Source: Hydrocarboniphaga effusa AP103
Lineage (GTDB): Bacteria > Pseudomonadota > Gammaproteobacteria > Nevskiales > Nevskiaceae
Length of the DNA: 64,000 bases
Assembly: GCF_000271305.1 (NCBI RefSeq)
Contig: NZ_AKGD01000002.1
Span: 62,001 to 126,000 of the forward strand
Reading direction: 5' to 3'
The position numbers were made by a program, and so were the translations under genes. Under the pieces are notes generated by a model, which was not told the origin of the DNA, made no database searches, and was given only the letters and a program-made list of their open reading frames with translations. This document shows positions 34,359-42,770 of this stretch, piece by piece. Position 1 is the first letter of the stretch. Every line of letters starts with the position of its first letter.

Positions 34359-34712
34359 ATGGAAGCCAAGTCGATCGTTGATTCGGTCAACGACAATGTG
34401 TCGAACGCGAAGCTGCAGGCGCAGCGCCTCATCAGCCACGGCGAGGGCGTGCTGAACGCCGGGACGCAATCGCTGCAGTCGGCCAAGGCGGTCGTCGTCA
34501 AAGGCGGCAAGGACGTGGTCCATGTCGTCAAGGAAACGGCCGAAGAACTCAAGCGCACCTTGAAGGAAGGCGTCAACGACGTCAGCGAAAAGCTGTCGCG
34601 CATCGCGACGCCGACGCACAAGGAGCAGTGGATCGATCGCAAGAACGCGGTCAAGGCCAAGAAGCGCCGCAAGCGCGAAGAGGCCCAGGCCCAGGTTTCG
34701 GTGGCACAGTAA
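34359..34712 (+). CDS. Helical, phasin-like protein of unknown function
   Basis: A 117-residue protein starting MEAKSIVDSVNDNVSNAKLQ at the ATG at 34359, with AAAGGGG ahead of it. It is predicted to be almost fully amphipathic helix (repeats of VKETAEELKRTLKEGVNDVSEKL type) and ends in a basic segment (AKKRRKREEAQAQ). The pattern recalls phasins and LEA-like proteins that coat granules or membranes. No active site is visible. The name is descriptive only. Confidence 0.6.
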   Translation: MEAKSIVDSVNDNVSNAKLQAQRLISHGEGVLNAGTQSLQSAKAVVVKGGKDVVHVVKETAEELKRTLKEGVNDVSEKLSRIATPTHKEQWIDRKNAVKAKKRRKREEAQAQVSVAQ

Positions 34713-34844
34713 GCGCGGTCGAGTAAGCGCGGCCGGACGCTTTACCTCGCGGGCCGAGGTGGCGAACCCCTCGAGCGGATGAGGCCGTCGTCGCGGCGAG
34801 CGGCTACGGTGTCTCCGGTGAGCCGAATGGCGAGGAGGCGACCC

Positions 34845-35576
34845 GTGCAGTCCAAAATCTATCCCGACGCCGCGAGTGCGCTCGACGGCGTCGTCCGCGA
34901 TGGCATGACGATCATGTCCGGAGGCTTCGGCCTCTGCGGCATTCCGGAGAACCTGATCCTGGCGCTCAAGCAAACCGGCGCGAAGGATCTGACGGTCATC
35001 GGCAACAACGTCGGCTGCGATGGCCACGGCATGTGGCATGTGCTCGCCAACAACCAGATCAAGAAAGTGCTCGCGAGCTACGTCGGCGAGAACAAGATTC
35101 TGGAATCGCGCTACATGAGCGGCGAGATCGAGATCGAATTCAATCCGCAGGGAACGCTGGCCGAACGCATTCGCGCCGGTGGCGCTGGAATTCCCGCCTT
35201 CTACACACGCACGGGCTACGGCACCAAGGTCGCCGAAGGCAAGGAAACGCGCCAGTTCGACGGCGAGTGGTACGTGATGGAAACCGGGCTCACGGCCGAT
35301 GTGTCGCTCGTCAAAGCCTGGAAGGCCGATACCGAAGGCAACCTCGTCTATCGCAAGACCGCGCGCAATTTCAATCCGATGATCGCCACCGCCGGCAAGC
35401 TGGTGGTGGCCGAAGTCGAGATGCTCGTCGAGCCCGGCGAACTCGATCCCGACCAGATCCACACGCCCGGAATTTTCGTCGACCGCATCGTCGTCGGTGC
35501 GCATTACGACAAGCACATCGAGCGCCTGACGACGCGCCAGCGCAAGGCCGGCGCCGCTGCCGGCACGGAGGTCTGA
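34845..35576 (+). CDS. scoA: 3-oxoacid CoA-transferase subunit A
   Basis: The A subunit of a family I CoA-transferase that moves CoA between succinyl-CoA and acetoacetate or similar 3-oxoacids. The CoA-binding signature SGGFGLCGIPENLI is near residue 25. NNVGCDGHG, GAGIPAFYTRTGYGT and LVYRKTARNFNP follow, as in ScoA. The GTG at 34845 is the start, since AGGAGG lies at 34833-34838 with ideal spacing; an upstream ATG lacks this. 243 residues. ScoB follows after three bases. Confidence 0.95.
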   Translation: MQSKIYPDAASALDGVVRDGMTIMSGGFGLCGIPENLILALKQTGAKDLTVIGNNVGCDGHGMWHVLANNQIKKVLASYVGENKILESRYMSGEIEIEFNPQGTLAERIRAGGAGIPAFYTRTGYGTKVAEGKETRQFDGEWYVMETGLTADVSLVKAWKADTEGNLVYRKTARNFNPMIATAGKLVVAEVEMLVEPGELDPDQIHTPGIFVDRIVVGAHYDKHIERLTTRQRKAGAAAGTEV

Positions 35577-35579
35577 GCC

Positions 35580-36227
35580 ATGGCCTGGACACGCGAACAG
35601 ATGGCGGAACGCGCCGCCAAAGAATTGCGCGACGGTTACTACGTCAACCTCGGCATCGGCATTCCGACGCTCGTCGCCAACCTGATTCCGCCCGGCATGA
35701 AAGTCACGCTGCAGAGCGAGAACGGCATGCTCGGCATGGGCCCGTTTCCGTACGAGGACGAAGTCGATCCCGATCTCATCAACGCGGGCAAGCAGACCAT
35801 CACCGACCTGCCGCAGACGAGCTATTTCTCGAGCGCGGACAGCTTCGGCATGATTCGCGGCGGGCACATCAACCTGTCCATCCTCGGTGCGATGCAGGTC
35901 GCGCAGAACGGCGATCTGGCCAACTGGATGGTGCCCGGCAAGATGATCAAGGGCATGGGCGGGGCGATGGACCTCGTCGCCGGCGTCAAGCGCGTGGTGG
36001 TGGTGATGGAGCACAACGAAAAGTCCGGAGCGCCCAAGCTCAAGCGCGAATGCTCGCTGCCGCTGACGGGCAAGGGCGTGGTCGATCTGGTCATCACCGA
36101 ACTCGGCGTGTTCGAAGTGGATCGCAAGGGCCAGCAGCTGCCGCGCTTGATCGAACTCGCCGATGGCGTCGAACTTGCCGAAGTACGGAGCAGGACCGAA
36201 GCCGAGTTCGACGTCGTCTTGCGCTGA
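35580..36227 (+). CDS. scoB: 3-oxoacid CoA-transferase subunit B
   Basis: The 215-residue B subunit with NLGIGIPTLVANLIP and the catalytic glutamate in QSENGMLGMGP near residue 44, which forms the enzyme-CoA thioester. MIRGGHINLSILGAMQVAQNGDLANWMVPGK and the ending LITELGVFEVD complete the family pattern. It works as a heteromer with the A subunit encoded directly upstream. Together they allow use of acetoacetate and recycle CoA in ketone-body metabolism. Confidence 0.96.
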   Translation: MAWTREQMAERAAKELRDGYYVNLGIGIPTLVANLIPPGMKVTLQSENGMLGMGPFPYEDEVDPDLINAGKQTITDLPQTSYFSSADSFGMIRGGHINLSILGAMQVAQNGDLANWMVPGKMIKGMGGAMDLVAGVKRVVVVMEHNEKSGAPKLKRECSLPLTGKGVVDLVITELGVFEVDRKGQQLPRLIELADGVELAEVRSRTEAEFDVVLR

Positions 36228-36240
36228 GTCCTGGCGCGTC

Positions 36241-37305
36241 TCAGTTCGTCGGCGGCGTGAGCGCCAGCGCCTCGGCCGCGAGCGGGCGTGTCGTGAGCAC
36301 ATCGGCATGGGCGCGCAGCGACTCGGGCCGATACGCCGGGTCGGCCTGCCACTTGCGCCAGACCGAAGGATCGAGCGTCTCGTTGATCGAGCCGCCGATC
36401 CTGCGGTGATGGCGCTTGCCGCCCTTGACGAGCTTGTAGAGGCCGAAGGCGAATTCCGAGTACGAATCGTGCGGCGGGTCCATGACGTCGGAAGCCTGCA
36501 CCGGCACCGGCGAAGCGAATGCGAGCCCTGCGGCGGCGGCCTTGTCCTGTATCCAGCGCAGCGGAAGGTTCTGCAGGCGGCCGTCGGAATAGCCGCCACC
36601 GACGTCCGCATGCGCGCCCACGAACCAGCGCTGCTCGACCTCCCGGTTCGACGGCTTGATCTGCGTCCACAGTGTCGGCGCGAAATCCTTGCGGTGCCCG
36701 TCGATCGCCAGTGCCTGATACGCGTGGTTCACGATCTTGCTGAGCGCGGTGTCGTGAAACTTGTATTCGTCGCGACCGAACGGCACGCCGGACAGCGGAA
36801 CGCCGAGTTCGCCGACCGTATCCCAGACGCCGATGAAATGAATGCGTACCTCGTGCGAATGCTCGCGCCGGAAGCGCAGCGCGATTGCGCTGTCCGGGTC
36901 GCTGCGGCGATCGCGGTAGAGCCGATGGGCGGTGCGAACGGTGGCTTCGTCGGCCTGCCTGAGCACTCCGCATTTGCGCACGAGCCCGGCCAGGCTGCGC
37001 GCGGTGTAGGCCCCGCGGCTCAATCCGAAGAGGTAGATGCGATCATCCGCGATCGAGCCGGAATGCTGCAGCGCGCGCGACAGCCAGCGGTAGCCGTCGC
37101 AGATGTTTTGTGTAAGTCCGGCTCCGAATGCGCCGCCGAGCAGGCGATCGTGCCATTGGGTGCCGACGCCCCTGTCGTAGTAGCGCTGCTGCACGCGACC
37201 ATCGGCCGTCGCGTCGAGCACGAGCCGGGACAGGCGCGACACGTTGGTGCGATCCTTTTGCGTGTTCCACGTGCCGTCGAAAAAAAGCGCCAGATGCTGA
37301 GGCAT
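36241..37305 (-). CDS. DUF2235 alpha/beta hydrolase (Tle1-like)
   Basis: A 354-residue hydrolase starting MPQHLALFFDGTWN at the ATG at 37305 (GGGAG upstream). FFDGTWN opens every DUF2235 protein. The nucleophile lies in YLFGLSRGAY at residues 91-100, an Asp in IGVWDTVGELG, and the His in VGAHADVGGGY, giving a full catalytic triad. Some DUF2235 proteins are type VI phospholipase effectors (Tle1), but no VgrG, Hcp, PAAR or immunity-like gene is nearby. A housekeeping or stand-alone lipase role is equally possible. Convergent with scoB with a 13-base gap. Confidence 0.88.
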   Translation of the reverse strand: MPQHLALFFDGTWNTQKDRTNVSRLSRLVLDATADGRVQQRYYDRGVGTQWHDRLLGGAFGAGLTQNICDGYRWLSRALQHSGSIADDRIYLFGLSRGAYTARSLAGLVRKCGVLRQADEATVRTAHRLYRDRRSDPDSAIALRFRREHSHEVRIHFIGVWDTVGELGVPLSGVPFGRDEYKFHDTALSKIVNHAYQALAIDGHRKDFAPTLWTQIKPSNREVEQRWFVGAHADVGGGYSDGRLQNLPLRWIQDKAAAAGLAFASPVPVQASDVMDPPHDSYSEFAFGLYKLVKGGKRHHRRIGGSINETLDPSVWRKWQADPAYRPESLRAHADVLTTRPLAAEALALTPPTN

Positions 37306-37573
37306 GCCGATCTCCCTTCGTTCACCTCGTGGTCCGCATGGTAGCCGGCCCGTGGAGCGGGCTCTGTCAGCCGAAGTCGCCGGACGCATCCGCTGTTTCG
37401 GTGCGACCGCGCGTCTGCACTTCAATTGACTTGCCCCAGGGGCGACCCTAGCCTTGCGCGGCAACGCGACCTGCCGCATGCAGGGCTCGCGGACGACAGC
37501 CGAACGGCGAATTTCTCGTGCGATCGGTCCTCAACGCGGTTGGCTTGCGACACTCTCGCAGGGAGCGGATGCG

Positions 37574-37996
37574 GTGAATTCGCTGGTGATCTTCGGTGTC
37601 CTGTCGACGGCCTTGCTCGCAGCCGCCATTTTCCGGCGCTACGTCTACGTGCCTTCGCTGCCGGCCAGCGGGCGCTGCACGCTGGTCATCGACAGGCTCG
37701 TTCACTATCAGCTGCCGCTCACGGTGATGGCGCGCGGCCTTCGCTATGCCGATCGCGGCCTGCCCAAGACCGCTCGGCTGATTCCGGAAGGCGAGTCGCA
37801 CGCTGCGCCGGTGCGCGTCGAGATCGAAGGGCACGTCGTCGGTTATCTGCATGCGGCTGACGCGCAGCGCTATCGCGCATCGCTCGCGGCTTCCAGGCGC
37901 GCGGTGCGCGCGTACAAGTGCCGCTCGGAGATTCGTGGCGGGGAAGGCGACAGCTACAGCGTCTGGCTGGATCTACCGCAGCCGGTGATGGGCTGA
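37574..37996 (+). CDS. Membrane-anchored HIRAN-like protein
   Basis: A 140-residue protein if started at the GTG at 37574 (GGGAG eight bases upstream). One membrane helix occupies residues about 2-20 (NSLVIFGVLSTALLAAAIFRR). The soluble part contains VRVEIEGHVVGYLHAADAQRYRASL, similar to HIRAN-type domains (GxxVGYL followed by a helix). It then has YKCRSEIRGGEGDSYSVWLDLP, as seen in small bacterial proteins of this class. Its last 24 bases overlap the convergent gene at 37973. Function unknown. Confidence 0.55.
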   Translation: MNSLVIFGVLSTALLAAAIFRRYVYVPSLPASGRCTLVIDRLVHYQLPLTVMARGLRYADRGLPKTARLIPEGESHAAPVRVEIEGHVVGYLHAADAQRYRASLAASRRAVRAYKCRSEIRGGEGDSYSVWLDLPQPVMG

Positions 37997-38185
37997 CTTG
38001 CGCTGGTCGGTCTCGATCGCCGAGCGCAGCGCGTCGTCGACTTCGAGGCAGGCCTCGCCGAGCGGACGTGCCCAGGCGATGCGACCCTCCTGCAGCTGGT
38101 AGACGAGCAGCCGCCCCTGCCACTCGATCACGCCTAGGCCGGGCGACATGCGGTAATCGGTCGGCGGGTCGTGGGGTTCGCTCAT
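37973..38185 (-). CDS. Small soluble protein of unknown function
   Basis: A 70-residue frame starting MSEPHDPPTDYRMSPGLGVIEWQGRLLVYQL. The central strand-rich part (LGVIEWQGRLLVYQLQEGRIAWARPLGEACLEVDDALRSAIE) looks like a genuine folded protein and codon use is normal. It overlaps the convergent 140-residue gene by 24 bases. No family recognised; moderate confidence that it is expressed. Confidence 0.5.
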   Translation of the reverse strand: MSEPHDPPTDYRMSPGLGVIEWQGRLLVYQLQEGRIAWARPLGEACLEVDDALRSAIETDQRKSAHHRLR

Positions 38186-38256
38186 GGCGGATCAAAAACG
38201 GGCGGGACGGCGGGCCCAGATTATCCAAGCACCCCCATGAACGCTAAGCTGCCCGA

Positions 38257-38610
38257 ATGACTTCGTTGAAAACACCCGTTTCCGACCCCTTGTCCCCGCA
38301 AGACCGCGACCGCCTGCGCGATCTGCCGCCCGAGGCGCGCATGCGCGCCATGCACAAGAAGCTGCCGCGCAGCTGGCGGGGCCCCTTGATCGGCGTGGGC
38401 ATCACACTTGCCGTGCACCTGGTCATCGTCGGCGTGGTGTGGGTACGCAGCAGCAAGATCGAAGCGCCCGTCAACGTGTTCTTTCCGCTCATGTTTCCGC
38501 TGGCCGAGCAGAAGCCCGCGGACGCCGGCCCGGCGCCGGATGCGGCGCCCAAGCCCCAGGCGATCGCGCCGGACGCCCCGGCCGAGCCTGCGCCCGAAGC
38601 GGTCAGGTAA
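38257..38610 (+). CDS. Single-span membrane protein with Ala/Pro tail
   Basis: A 117-residue protein: a polar N-terminus with RDLPPEARMRAMHKKLPRSWRGP, one membrane helix (residues about 44-64, LIGVGITLAVHLVIVGVVWV), and a periplasmic tail rich in Ala, Pro and Asp (DAAPKPQAIAPDAPAEP). I do not recognise the family; a TonB-like stalk without the C-terminal domain is the closest image. It is followed by a CGGCGC simple repeat and a convergent small membrane protein gene. Confidence 0.55.
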   Translation: MTSLKTPVSDPLSPQDRDRLRDLPPEARMRAMHKKLPRSWRGPLIGVGITLAVHLVIVGVVWVRSSKIEAPVNVFFPLMFPLAEQKPADAGPAPDAAPKPQAIAPDAPAEPAPEAVR

Positions 38611-38614
38611 GAGT

Positions 38615-38642
38615 CGGCGCCGGCGCCGGCGCCGGCGCCGGC
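38615..38642. repeat. CGGCGC hexanucleotide tandem repeat
   Basis: CGGCGC is repeated four and a half times without error between two convergent genes, just after the stop of the single-span protein. It is prone to slippage and, being self-complementary, could also form a hairpin. Confidence 0.75.
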
Positions 38643-38659
38643 CGGTGTGGAGCGGCTGT

Positions 38660-38857
38660 CTAGCGGCTGTCCTTGTCGAACATCTTGCCGACGGCCGCCA
38701 GGAAGCTGGAGCCCAGGAACACCACGCCGCAGGTGGCCAGGCTCTTCCACATGAATTCGCTGCTGTGGCTCATCCAGATCATCGACAGCGCCAGGCCGAT
38801 GGCCACGACGATCGAGACCAGGCAGATGGAAAAGCAGATTTTGCTGACGACACTCAT
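38660..38857 (-). CDS. Small two-span membrane protein
   Basis: A 65-residue hydrophobic protein starting MSVVSKICFSICLVSIVVAIGLALSMIW, with a second segment SLATCGVVFLGSSFLAAVG and a charged end KMFDKDSR. Two membrane helices are likely. No family recognised. Convergent with the single-span protein gene and divergent from uup. Confidence 0.55.
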   Translation of the reverse strand: MSVVSKICFSICLVSIVVAIGLALSMIWMSHSSEFMWKSLATCGVVFLGSSFLAAVGKMFDKDSR

Positions 38858-39000
38858 GGATGCGGCCGGTCGGAATCAGCGGCCAGTGTAAGTCAGCCGC
38901 CTGGCAGCATGCCGTAGACTGCCGGCCCCGCAGCCCGTCCGGATGATATTGGCCGGTGACGCCTGCGGTGCCTCCTCCTTAGCCGATTCAACGCCAAGTC

Positions 39001-40869
39001 ATGCTGCTCACGCTCCGCGACGTTTCGCTCAACCTTGGCAGCACCGTGCTGCTCGACAAGGCCTCCTTTACGCTCGAAAAGGGCGAGCGCGTGGCGATCC
39101 TCGGTCGTAACGGGGCCGGCAAGTCGACCCTGCTCAAGGTCATCGCGGGCGAGGTCGCGACCGATGGCGGCGAGATCCTGCGTGCCCAGAGCCTGCGCAT
39201 CGCCCGGCTCGTACAGGACGTTCCGACGAGCGCGCGCGGCCGCGTCGCCGACGTCGTCGCCCAGGGGCTCGGCGCGGCCGGCGAGCTGCTCGCGCGCTAC
39301 CACGAGCTCGTCGCGGCCGAGCGCTACGACGATCTCGGCAAGGTGCAGGCGCAGATCGAGGCGATCGACGGCTGGTCGCTCGACCAGCGCGTCTCCGAAA
39401 CCATTTCGCGGCTCGATCTGCCGGCCGACGCCGCCTTCGAAAGCCTGTCGGGCGGACTCAAGCGCCGCGTGCTGCTCGGCCAGGCGCTGGTGCAGCAGCC
39501 GGACTTGTTGCTGCTCGACGAGCCGACCAACCATCTCGACGTCGAATCGATCAGCTGGCTCGAAGAATTCCTCAAGAGCTTCTCGGGCGCGATCCTGTTC
39601 GTGACCCACGATCGCGCCTTTCTGCGCAACCTGGCCACGCGCATCCTCGAACTCGATCGCGGCTGGCTCACGAGCTGGCCGGGCGACTACGAAAACTACC
39701 TGCGCCGCAAGGAAGAGCGCGCGCACGCCGAAGCGCAGGAGCGCGCGCTGTTCGACAAGCGCCTGGCGCAGGAAGAAGCCTGGATCCGCCGCGGCATCGA
39801 GGCGCGCCGCACGCGCAACATGGGCCGCGTCGAACGCCTGATGCAGATGCGCCAGCAGTTCGCGGTGCGCCGTAACCAGCAGGGCAACGCGCGCATGCTG
39901 ATCCAGGAGGCCGACCGCAGCGGCAAGCTCGTCGCCGAGGCCGACAACGTCGCGTATGCGTACGGCGACAAGACCATCGTGCGTGGCCTGTCGACGACGG
40001 TGCTGCGTGGCGACAAGCTCGGCATCATCGGCCCGAACGGCGCCGGCAAGACCACGCTGATCAATCTCCTGCTCGGCCGCCTGCAGCCTACGAGCGGCAC
40101 GCTCAAGCTCGGCTCGAACCTGCAGATCGCCTACTTCGACCAGCTGCGCGGCGGGCTCGACGAGAACGCCTCGGTGGTCGACAACCTCGGCGACGGCAAG
40201 GATTTCGTCGAGGTCGGCGGGGCCCGCAAGCACGTCATGGGCTACCTGCAGGATTTCCTGTTCACGCCCGATCGCGCGCGTTCGCCGGTGCGCGCTTTGT
40301 CGGGTGGCGAACGCAACCGGCTGCTGCTCGCCAAGCTGTTCGCGCGGCCGAGCAACCTGCTCGTGCTCGACGAACCGACCAACGACCTGGATCTCGAAAC
40401 CCTCGAGCTGCTCGAAGAACTGCTGCTCGATTACGAGGGCAGCGTGCTGCTGGTCAGCCACGACCGGGCCTTCGTCGACAACGTGGTCACGCGCTGCCTG
40501 GTGTTCGAAGGCGAGGGCCGCATCAACGAATACGTCGGCGGCTACAGCGACTGGCTGCGCCAGCGTCCGGCGCAGACGAGCAAACCCGCGTCGAACAAGC
40601 CCGCCGCGGTCGCCGCGCCGCCGATCGTCAAGCAGACCGCCGCCGCGCCGAGGCTTACGTCGAAGGAAAAGCGCGAGCTCGACGAGCTGCCCGCCAAGAT
40701 CGAACGTTGGGAAGCCGAGCAGGCCAAGCTCGCCGACCAGCTGTCGGCCGATGGTTTCTACGATGGCCCGAAGGAGCAGGTGCTCAAGCTGCAGCAGCAG
40801 CTCGACGCGCTCGCGCAGACGCTGGCGACGGCCTACGCGCGCTGGGAGCAGCTCGAAGCGCTGCGCTGA
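39001..40869 (+). CDS. uup: ABC-F ATPase Uup
   Basis: A 622-residue ABC-F protein with two ATPase domains and no membrane part. Domain 1 has Walker A GRNGAGKST near residue 35, signature ESLSGGLKRR and LLLDEPTNHLDVESI. Domain 2 has GPNGAGKTT near 344, ALSGGERNRLLLAK and LLVLDEPTNDLDLETL. The linker between them is Arg/Glu-rich (RRKEERAHAEAQERAL). The C-terminal 80 residues form the coiled coil that binds DNA in E. coli Uup. Uup acts in precise transposon excision and in ribosome or branched-DNA processes. It stands alone. Confidence 0.94.
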   Translation: MLLTLRDVSLNLGSTVLLDKASFTLEKGERVAILGRNGAGKSTLLKVIAGEVATDGGEILRAQSLRIARLVQDVPTSARGRVADVVAQGLGAAGELLARYHELVAAERYDDLGKVQAQIEAIDGWSLDQRVSETISRLDLPADAAFESLSGGLKRRVLLGQALVQQPDLLLLDEPTNHLDVESISWLEEFLKSFSGAILFVTHDRAFLRNLATRILELDRGWLTSWPGDYENYLRRKEERAHAEAQERALFDKRLAQEEAWIRRGIEARRTRNMGRVERLMQMRQQFAVRRNQQGNARMLIQEADRSGKLVAEADNVAYAYGDKTIVRGLSTTVLRGDKLGIIGPNGAGKTTLINLLLGRLQPTSGTLKLGSNLQIAYFDQLRGGLDENASVVDNLGDGKDFVEVGGARKHVMGYLQDFLFTPDRARSPVRALSGGERNRLLLAKLFARPSNLLVLDEPTNDLDLETLELLEELLLDYEGSVLLVSHDRAFVDNVVTRCLVFEGEGRINEYVGGYSDWLRQRPAQTSKPASNKPAAVAAPPIVKQTAAAPRLTSKEKRELDELPAKIERWEAEQAKLADQLSADGFYDGPKEQVLKLQQQLDALAQTLATAYARWEQLEALR

Positions 40870-40891
40870 AGGCGCTCGGCCCTCACACGCT

Positions 40892-41728
40892 TCACCGGGC
40901 GTGCGCCGTGTCGGCAGCGAGCGCGATCTGCTTCTGCGCCTCGAGCGCTTCCAGCCGATTGCGCAGGGCCGAGCTGATCGACTCGTAGGCTGAGCTGCCG
41001 AGCGCGAGGCGCAGCGGCGGATTCGTCGCTTCTGCCGCCGCGATCATGGCGTCGACGGTTTTCGCCGCATCGCCCTTGAGCGGAAAACTTCCCGAGTTCA
41101 CTGCGCGCCGCACATCGGCGGCCGGCGTGTGTTCGTAGCTCGGCAAGGGCCGCGCATGATCGAGACCTTCAGCGAAGCGGGTGCCGGTCGGTCCTGGTTC
41201 GACGATCACGAAGTCGATGCCGAACGGCGCGACTTCTTGCGCGACGGCTTCGACGAAGCCTTCGATGCCCCATTTGGTCGCGTGGTAAAGGCTGAAGTTC
41301 GGATACGCGATCTGCCCGCCTTCGGATGACACTTGAACGATGCGCCCGCCGCCTTGTTTGCGCAGATGAGGCAGCACGGCGCGAATCAGCTGGATCGAGC
41401 CCACCAGGTTCGTCGCGATCTGTCGCTCGATCTGGGCATCGCCGACTTCCTCGGCAGCGCCGAACAAACCGTAGCCCGCGTTGCTGACCGCCACGTCGAT
41501 GGGGCCGAAGCGGGTGAACGCCGCGTCCACCGCTTTTCTCAGCGCCGGGGTGTCGGTGACATCCAGCGCGAGCACCTGTAGGCGATCGCCGTATCGAGCA
41601 CGCAGCGCGTCGAGCACGACCGGGCGGCGAAGCGTTGCGACGACGCGATCGCCGCGCGAGAGCAAGCGTTCGGTGAGGAGGCGGCCGAGGCCGCTCGATG
41701 TTCCGGTGATGAACCAGGTTTTCGCCAT
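40892..41728 (-). CDS. SDR-family oxidoreductase
   Basis: A 278-residue SDR starting MAKTWFITGTSSGLGRLL at the ATG at 41728; an in-frame ATG 15 codons earlier lacks similarity. The cofactor motif is TGTSSGLG, then LDVTD, VSNAGYG, and catalytic Ser (QVSSEGG) with YHATK. The sequence is of the classical group often annotated as oxidoreductases acting on small carbonyls. The LysR gene lies head-to-head 100 bases away, the usual place of its regulator. Confidence 0.92.
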   Translation of the reverse strand: MAKTWFITGTSSGLGRLLTERLLSRGDRVVATLRRPVVLDALRARYGDRLQVLALDVTDTPALRKAVDAAFTRFGPIDVAVSNAGYGLFGAAEEVGDAQIERQIATNLVGSIQLIRAVLPHLRKQGGGRIVQVSSEGGQIAYPNFSLYHATKWGIEGFVEAVAQEVAPFGIDFVIVEPGPTGTRFAEGLDHARPLPSYEHTPAADVRRAVNSGSFPLKGDAAKTVDAMIAAAEATNPPLRLALGSSAYESISSALRNRLEALEAQKQIALAADTAHAR

Positions 41729-41828
41729 GGCGTGCTCTTCTTGCTGGAGGGTGGGTTCAGCGATGTGCGCCATGGTAGGGGTCGATTTGAATCATGATAA
41801 TGGTCAACAAATTGGATGTATCGGTGAA

Positions 41829-42749
41829 ATGAAGCCACCAATCAGCACGCCGACGCTTGCCGACCTTCGAGCGTTCATGGCCGTAGCCGAGCACCGCAGT
41901 TTTCGGCGGGCCGCCGAATTGCTGGGGCTGACGCGATCCTCGCTGAGCCATGTGATGCGAGGGCTCGAAGAAAAAATGGGGGTGCGGCTGCTGCATCGGA
42001 CCACCCGCAGCGTGTCGTTGACCGATGCCGGGGAGCGGCTGATCGGGCGCCTCGATACGGTGCTGAGCGAGCTCGATCACCTGCTCGACGAGGTCTCGGG
42101 CGAGCAGGGCCGGCCGATGGGCACGCTCAGGATCAACGGCAGCGAAGGCGCCATTCGCCAGCTGCTGCAGACGGTGGTGCCCGAGTTCTTGCGACGGTAT
42201 CCCGGCGTCGAACTCGATCTGGTATCCGACGGGCGCCTGGTCGATATCGTCGAACAGGGTTGCGATGCCGGCGTCAGGCTCGGCGAAGCGGTGCCCAAGG
42301 ACATGGTCGCGGTGCCGTTGACTCCCGAGCTGAGATTCCTGACGGTCGCCGCTCCGAGCTACCTCGCCGCACATCCAGCGCCGAAGCTGCCCGATGCGCT
42401 CGCTCGGCATCAATGCATCCGCCAGCGCCTGCCCAGCGGCAAGCGCTATCGCTGGGAGTTCCGCAAGCGACGGCAGGAGCTGGCGATCGACGTGCCTGGC
42501 GCACTGACGCTCGACAACAGCCAGCTCATGGTGGAAGCGGCGATCGCCGGCCTCGGCATCGCCTATGTTCCCGAGCCCTATGTGCGCGCTGCCCTGGCCG
42601 ATGGCCGCTTGCTGGCCGTGCTGGTGGACTGGTGTCCGCCGATTCCGGGGCTATGCCTGTATTTTCCGAACAATCGCCGGGTTCCGACGAGCTTGCGGCT
42701 TTTCATCGACCTGATCCGGGAGCGGTCGGCCGCAGGCCAGGTGACGTGA
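41829..42749 (+). CDS. LysR-family transcriptional regulator
   Basis: A 306-residue LysR protein. The helix-turn-helix is at residues about 20-45 (RSFRRAAELLGLTRSSLSHVMRGLEEKMGVRLLHRTTRSVSLTDAG). The effector-binding domain follows from about residue 90, with DLVSDGRLVDIVEQGCDAGVRLGEAVPKDMVAVPL. It belongs to the CrgA/YafC-like branch. The start is the ATG at 41829. It is divergent from the SDR gene, which it probably controls through the 100-base gap containing TTGA-N13-TCAA near 41787-41807. Confidence 0.93.
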   Translation: MKPPISTPTLADLRAFMAVAEHRSFRRAAELLGLTRSSLSHVMRGLEEKMGVRLLHRTTRSVSLTDAGERLIGRLDTVLSELDHLLDEVSGEQGRPMGTLRINGSEGAIRQLLQTVVPEFLRRYPGVELDLVSDGRLVDIVEQGCDAGVRLGEAVPKDMVAVPLTPELRFLTVAAPSYLAAHPAPKLPDALARHQCIRQRLPSGKRYRWEFRKRRQELAIDVPGALTLDNSQLMVEAAIAGLGIAYVPEPYVRAALADGRLLAVLVDWCPPIPGLCLYFPNNRRVPTSLRLFIDLIRERSAAGQVT

Positions 42750-42770
42750 TTCGATCGAGCCGATCGCTGC

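Noticed and set aside
38611..38660. CGGCGC repeat as a bidirectional terminator
   Set aside because: It can fold back on itself but has no T run on either strand, so it is listed only as a simple repeat.
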